Below the pieces are notes generated by a model. The model ran no database searches. It was given only the letters and a program-made list of their open reading frames with translations, and had not been told where the DNA came from. Positions 40,501-46,500 of a stretch of DNA of 64,000 bases are shown here, piece by piece; within the stretch, counting starts at the first letter, position 1; each line of letters starts with the position of its first letter. This stretch comes from Gordionus sp. m RMFG-2023 (Eukaryota; Nematomorpha; Gordioida; Chordodea; Parachordodidae): positions 24,839,561 to 24,903,560 of the forward strand of contig NC_088775.1 in NCBI RefSeq assembly GCF_954871325.1, read 5' to 3'. The position numbers and the translations under genes are program-made.

Positions 40501-43500
40501 AGTTTTTTTACGAACCGAAAATTACCTTGTACCGTTTGCTCTTATCTGAACGGACATTTGACATTTGCGGTTAAGTTTTTAATAATATTCAAAAAATGAG
40601 CAATTGAAAATATAAAATAATTTACAAAAAATAGATAACCTGTTAATATTAAAAATATTAAACCAAGATTTAAAAGACATAAAGTCAACTTATTAAATAA
40701 AAAAAAATGTATATTAAGATAAGATTGAAAAAAAGAAGAAAAAGATAAAATCAAAGGAATCAAATCCCCACCGCATTTTATTACTAATAATAAAAACATT
40801 AAAATTTCTCTAAAAAGATATTATTTTAAGAAAAAATTTAATTAATAATATTGTATGTTCTGATGAAACTATGTTAGATGGGTACATACCGAAATATTAG
40901 ATTTGAAGAATCGGTTTGACAATATTTATAAAATGTGAAGAAATTTAGCTAAATTTGTGCAATGTCTAAATAAAAAGGACCATCGACTCGCCTCTATATA
41001 ATTTTTTTTAAGTGGAGGGGGAGGGGGGGTAAGGAATCTAAAGGAGTATTCTGAGCTTGCATATAAAAAAATACCCATTTTTGGTCTAGCTCAATCGAAA
41101 ATTTTTATCCTTCATCCGATTGAAAAATTTTCCGCGGTTTTTTATTTACGTCCTAGACAGGTTTTTAAATTTATTATTTTAAATAATTCTGGCTTTATTA
41201 TGTAAATGGTTTCAAAGGGGAATCACATGAGAATGGAATCAAAACCATATAAATTAAAATTTATTTTAAAAATGAATCCAACCAGACGTGAGTTAATAAT
41301 TTTAAAAACAAATGCCAGCCTAGCCAGAATTTTAAGAATTAAAAAAAAATGTAGATAATATTGTTCAGGATCATGAAAGTCAATTATAATAAACAAAGAA
41401 TATAATTGATCACTCTTACTGCATTCATATATCCCCATTTTCATATCCGATTAATGTACTTTAACATTTAAAAAAAAACATTTACTGCTTCGCACAAAAA
41501 ATATATTATTTCCACTTATCTCTTTTCAATTCCCAGAAACGATTTATTTTTTATGGTCAAAATTTTTTTTTCATACTTAAAAAATTTTAATAAAAGAAAA
41601 TGGGAAAAAATAAAACCTTCTTAAAGTGACCATGTAAGGGGAACTATTATTATTTTAACTTTCAAGATAGAGAGGTAAACATATTAATATGATTATATCT
41701 ATTTCGTAAAAAAGATAAGGAGATATAATATAAATAACTTATTATTTATTAGTATACTACAAAATTATAGCTTTTCTAAACCATACTTTCTTGTCATATT
41801 AATTATCTTTTCATATCTAATATTTTTTAATAAAAAGTAATATATTTTATATTTTCTAATTAATTTATATTAAATTTCTGTGATAATGCCACAAAAAAAC
41901 ACTGAATTTCTTATAAGTTATTCTTTTATATTGAAAAAAAAATTCAGTAAGGTTTTTTTTTAAAAATTAATATTTAATATAATATTTATTGGTTTACTTT
42001 TTATTAATAGAATAAAGCAACCAATAGAAATTCAAATTTTAGGTCCCGAATAAGAAAAAAAATATATATTTTCAAGCCGACCCAGGTTTTCCTTTCCAAG
42101 TTTTCTTGGTCCGTTCAGGATTTTCTTTGATTATTTATGGCCCAGTCATAAATATTCTAAATTTTGTTATTTTGATGCTAATTGTTTCAACGGGAAATTA
42201 AAAATATGAGCAGTAAATTAATATAAAACGCTTCATTATAAGATTTCCCAGCTGATTAATTGATAAAATTAAAATAAATTTTTTTAAATCAGCCATGTCC
42301 GGATTTTTAATTTTAAAAATTATGACCGGACAAATCATATTTTTAAAATTTTTAAGTCAAGCCAGAATTTTTAAAATTGCCCACATTCTATGAGAAAAAG
42401 AGAAGAAAATTAATAGGTAAAATCTTTGAATTCGATAAAATAAGGAAGGAAAGAAGGCCTATGATCAAAAATATAGGTTTAAAAAAATATTCATAGAATA
42501 GAAAAAATTAATCATACAATAATTTGCCTAAATAAAATTAAAAAAAGAATATTCTTTACTAAATTTTATTGTACTAATTATAATTGGTTACTAAATAGAA
42601 TAATAAAATAAATTTTAAAAAAACTTTTCCGTTATTTTTATTAAATTTTTAAGTCCTCATTTTTCCGAACCCTGAACCCGAACCTGAATTTTTCACACTC
42701 AACCCCTTTTTTTAAACTATTATTTATAAAATAAATATCGATTCCACGATAATTCAAAAATAAAATATACTTATAGGTGAAACCAAGAGTAAGATTTTCA
42801 CTTGAGTATAATTTTAGGAGAAAATCCCACTCTCTATATTACCCTCCTATCCTATCTCTTCCAAAAATGAATAGATTAAGTGATTATAGAAAAATATTTA
42901 CGAAAATCCTGGAAGTGATGAACACTATTTTTAACAAATAATTTTTTGGGTCTAACTTAAAACAACCATCCCTATCGTATTCGTACTGTAGTAGTGACCT
43001 AAAACTTGTGATTGTTAAATAAAGCACTCTTAAATAGAAGGGAAGGGTGCTATTATTTTATTCTGAAGGGGGAGGGGGGGGGAGTAAATTTCCCATGCTA
43101 TCTCCATATTATTTTCTCATATATTATGCGAAAAGATTACACGGGAAGGATACCTTAATATGTGAATACTCTCTCATTTTAAAAATTCAGTCTAGCAAAT
43201 AAATAACCAAAAATTTTAGACTTGTCTCAAACTTAAAAAAATAAAATTTGCAGGACACTAAATTAATTACCTAAATTATTTTTTAGCTTATTGGAATTAT
43301 TATACAAATTAATTGTATATTCCCGTTTCTCAAAATTTTAAAATATTTTTTTATTTTTTCACTCCTCTGGGATTGTAAGGAAATTTTTTTCATATATCAA
43401 TTGTCACTTTTATATTTTTATAATGTAACACTTTTGCAATTACAAAACATTAACATTTTTTATGCCATACATACAGATACAATTAATATGAATATTTAAT

Positions 43501-46500
43501 AAACCAAACCAACCAAATAAAAATTTTTTGTTGAAAAAATAAAATAAATAAAATTGTAAAATTTATTCAGCTGTTTTATATGGTTCTATTAATATTATGC
43601 AAGAATTTCATGTTAACTTTTACTCTCTTTTATTTAAAACATAGAATTGAATTTATTATTAAAGGAAAATCAAAAATAGAATAAAGTATATAAAATGAAA
43701 ATTATTATTAGCTATAAACAAACTAATGGGTAAAAATACAAAAGTAAAATTAAATTAAAAATACCCAAAAAATAGGGAAAATATTTTAAAAAAAGAAAAA
43801 TATCAAGTTAAAATTCCAAAAAATAGTTTTCAAATATCGGCTGATATTGGTTTACCATTTTTATATTCCCATTGGGCTAGGCAAAAAATTAAAGTGGCCA
43901 GGCAATATTTTTTGTATATTTATTTGATGAATTCTAATATTTCATAAAGGTGATAGTCCATAAAGTAAAATGTTTTTAATTTAACCACTCCCCGAGATTA
44001 TCGGGCAATCTTAGTGAAAAATTGAAACAAAACCTGACCGGGCAAAAAAATTTCCGGACCGGGTCTGATTCTCACCCCATACTATTATAAAAATAATAAA
44101 GGAAAAAATTACTCACAGTTGGAACGTCCCCTTTTTCAACGGCTATGAGATACTGTTTTTCTTTGAAGGTGAGCTCGTGTTTGGGTTCGGGCATGAGTCC
44201 CTCCACGTACTCCATATTGATTCCGCCAGCATCAGGCCTGCCCCTAGAGCCGGTTTTATCGGGGGGACCTCCTTTATTTGGAGGCGTGTCTATATTTTTA
44301 CGGAGTGCGATTCCCCGACTGGCTCCCGTGGAGGATGGAGGATTGCTTAAGGTGGCCGGGATGGTATTGGTCGTGTTCACCCTGTGTGGGAATCATTTTA
44401 ATAGATTGGGAAATAAATAAAATTATAAAAACATCACCGGACAAATTATGAGAAGTTGTTGACTAACATTTAATTACAAAAAAATGTGAACAAAGTGGAA
44501 TGGAAATGACTAGGAAATGATAAAATAGGTCGATGAGGGAGAGCTTGTGGTGGAAAATTCTAAAAATAATAGATATAAGGATGAAGAATAAAAATTATAA
44601 TAATGCTCCGTAGTTGCCAAATTTTGCTAAGGGGGAGGGGGACAAGAAGTTTGGTTTTCCCCCATAAATTTTATTGAAGGTCTTTAAGTCCACACAATAT
44701 AAGTCTTAGTAATGTTAGCCTCAATGTTCAATGGGTTATTTTTTCAACGTTAAATCATTTTATGAGGGTTTAATATAATTTTATCCAAAATGAATTCTCT
44801 CATTTTCAACATAACTACCCTAAAAATTTTAGCCCTTTCCGTTCACTCAAGCCATTTAAAATTTATGTGCACTAGAATTTGTTAGGAAGTAATCGAGATT
44901 TAACCAATTTATTAATAGTTGTATTTTGAAGTTTCGTATTACATATATATATACTTTTATTTTTTTATATACCACTTTGCAACATCTTGTTATGAAATTT
45001 TCTTCACTTAAAAATCTTTGTAATAATACTTCTTTCAAAGTCTCCCCATATTGTTTGTCATATTTTGTCCCCTTTGTCCATCATCATTTTACTTATATAA
45101 TCAGGGGCGGACTGGCCATCGGTGGGCATTTTGACCACGAAACCGCGAGAAAATGTCGATTTTTGAGGCCGATCAGAGGAAAATAAAATATCAAAATAGA
45201 AACCGATTAGAAAAAAATTATTATTATGATCACATTTTTTTTCTCTTATCATTTATTTATTTTTAATGATATCTCTATGATTCGAATATCACATTCCTTG
45301 AGAATTGTCATGTAGTTTACTATATTTTAATGCATAATATATCAATAACGTCGCTTGATGCTACACATCATTATCACGTTCTTTTCTTTGTTTTTTTTTT
45401 CAAACGAAGTGAAAATGCTTCCGTTTGAGTAGAGTCTAAGTTTTGATTAATTTATTATATTATATTATATTTTTATACATTGATTTATTGTAGAAATAAT
45501 ATAGCCAACATTTCTTTTTCTTAATTCAATGAAATCAAATAAAATCCAGGTTAGTGAATCAGATCAAAGGATAGATGCTTGGGTGAAACACAATAATTTA
45601 TCTGGCCAAAGTAAGTTGAGAAGGCTGCAAAAAATAGGTGAGATAAGGTGGTGGGCACGTGAAAAAGCCCTTAGATGGATTTATGGTAAAGAGAGCTTGC
45701 TCCCAATAACGATAAAGGCACTTCAATTTATAATAGATAATAAATAATTTGAGACAAAAACTTGATAATTTATATAAATTTAAGATTCTAAGTACAGCTA
45801 TAATATATTTGGAAATTTTTAAAATAATGGGGCCACTATATCTTCAAACTAAAAAATTAGGTACTTTGTCAGCATGGAAAATAAAAGAAGATGCTAAATC
45901 TTCTGTATCATCGATTATTACATCGATTCAAAATAAAGAAAGCTAATTTAAATGAAATATTTTCATATTTATAGCTCCCGGAGAGCATCTGAGTACAAAA
46001 TTCTCTGTAAAAAGATCGAATAGGAAGAGCAAAGAGAATATATACTGACAAGATGAACGTCCTCAAGAATGGATTGACACCTATAGGTTCGAACTATTTC
46101 GTCCTATAATTGATCAAATTATAAATAGCTTGTAGGAACTACTTTCTGCGAATTGAGAGCTTATCTTGAATGTGCAATATTTGCATCCAAGACATTTTGA
46201 TGAAATAAATAGTAAAAATATTTCTGAAAAGGCCTTGGAAAAACTGGCACAATTGGCATATATATTGACTGTTAAATTTCATAACGAATTATGTTCATTT
46301 GTCGTGTATTCAAAGATTTGGTAACAGAATTAAATAAAACGGACGATGATATCGCATGTACAAGTGAGGAGTCAAATGAAGAAGATGGAATATTACAATA
46401 TGATAATAAATCTGAGTGTGATAATAATAAATGTAACAAGTGTTTGATATGCGTGTATGAAATTCTTAAAAGATACAGTATACATACAAGTGACTAATTT

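Larger units (their letters stand above)
39310..44116. other. TRP intron 2 (4.8 kb), repeats only
   Basis: Holds the hAT-type copy at 40077-40600, poly-G tracts near 41018-41030 and 43068-43081, and a GC-motif stretch at 43865-44070. The rest is AT-rich; the open frames there show no domain. Confidence 0.55.

Noticed and set aside
40542-40799. Hydrophobic minus-strand frame that could look like a membrane protein
   Set aside because: Leu/Phe/Ile from AT-rich codons, partly inside a hAT remnant; no gene context.
44145-44420. Plus-strand frame opposite TRP exon 2
   Set aside because: Antisense shadow of a coding exon with no domain of its own.
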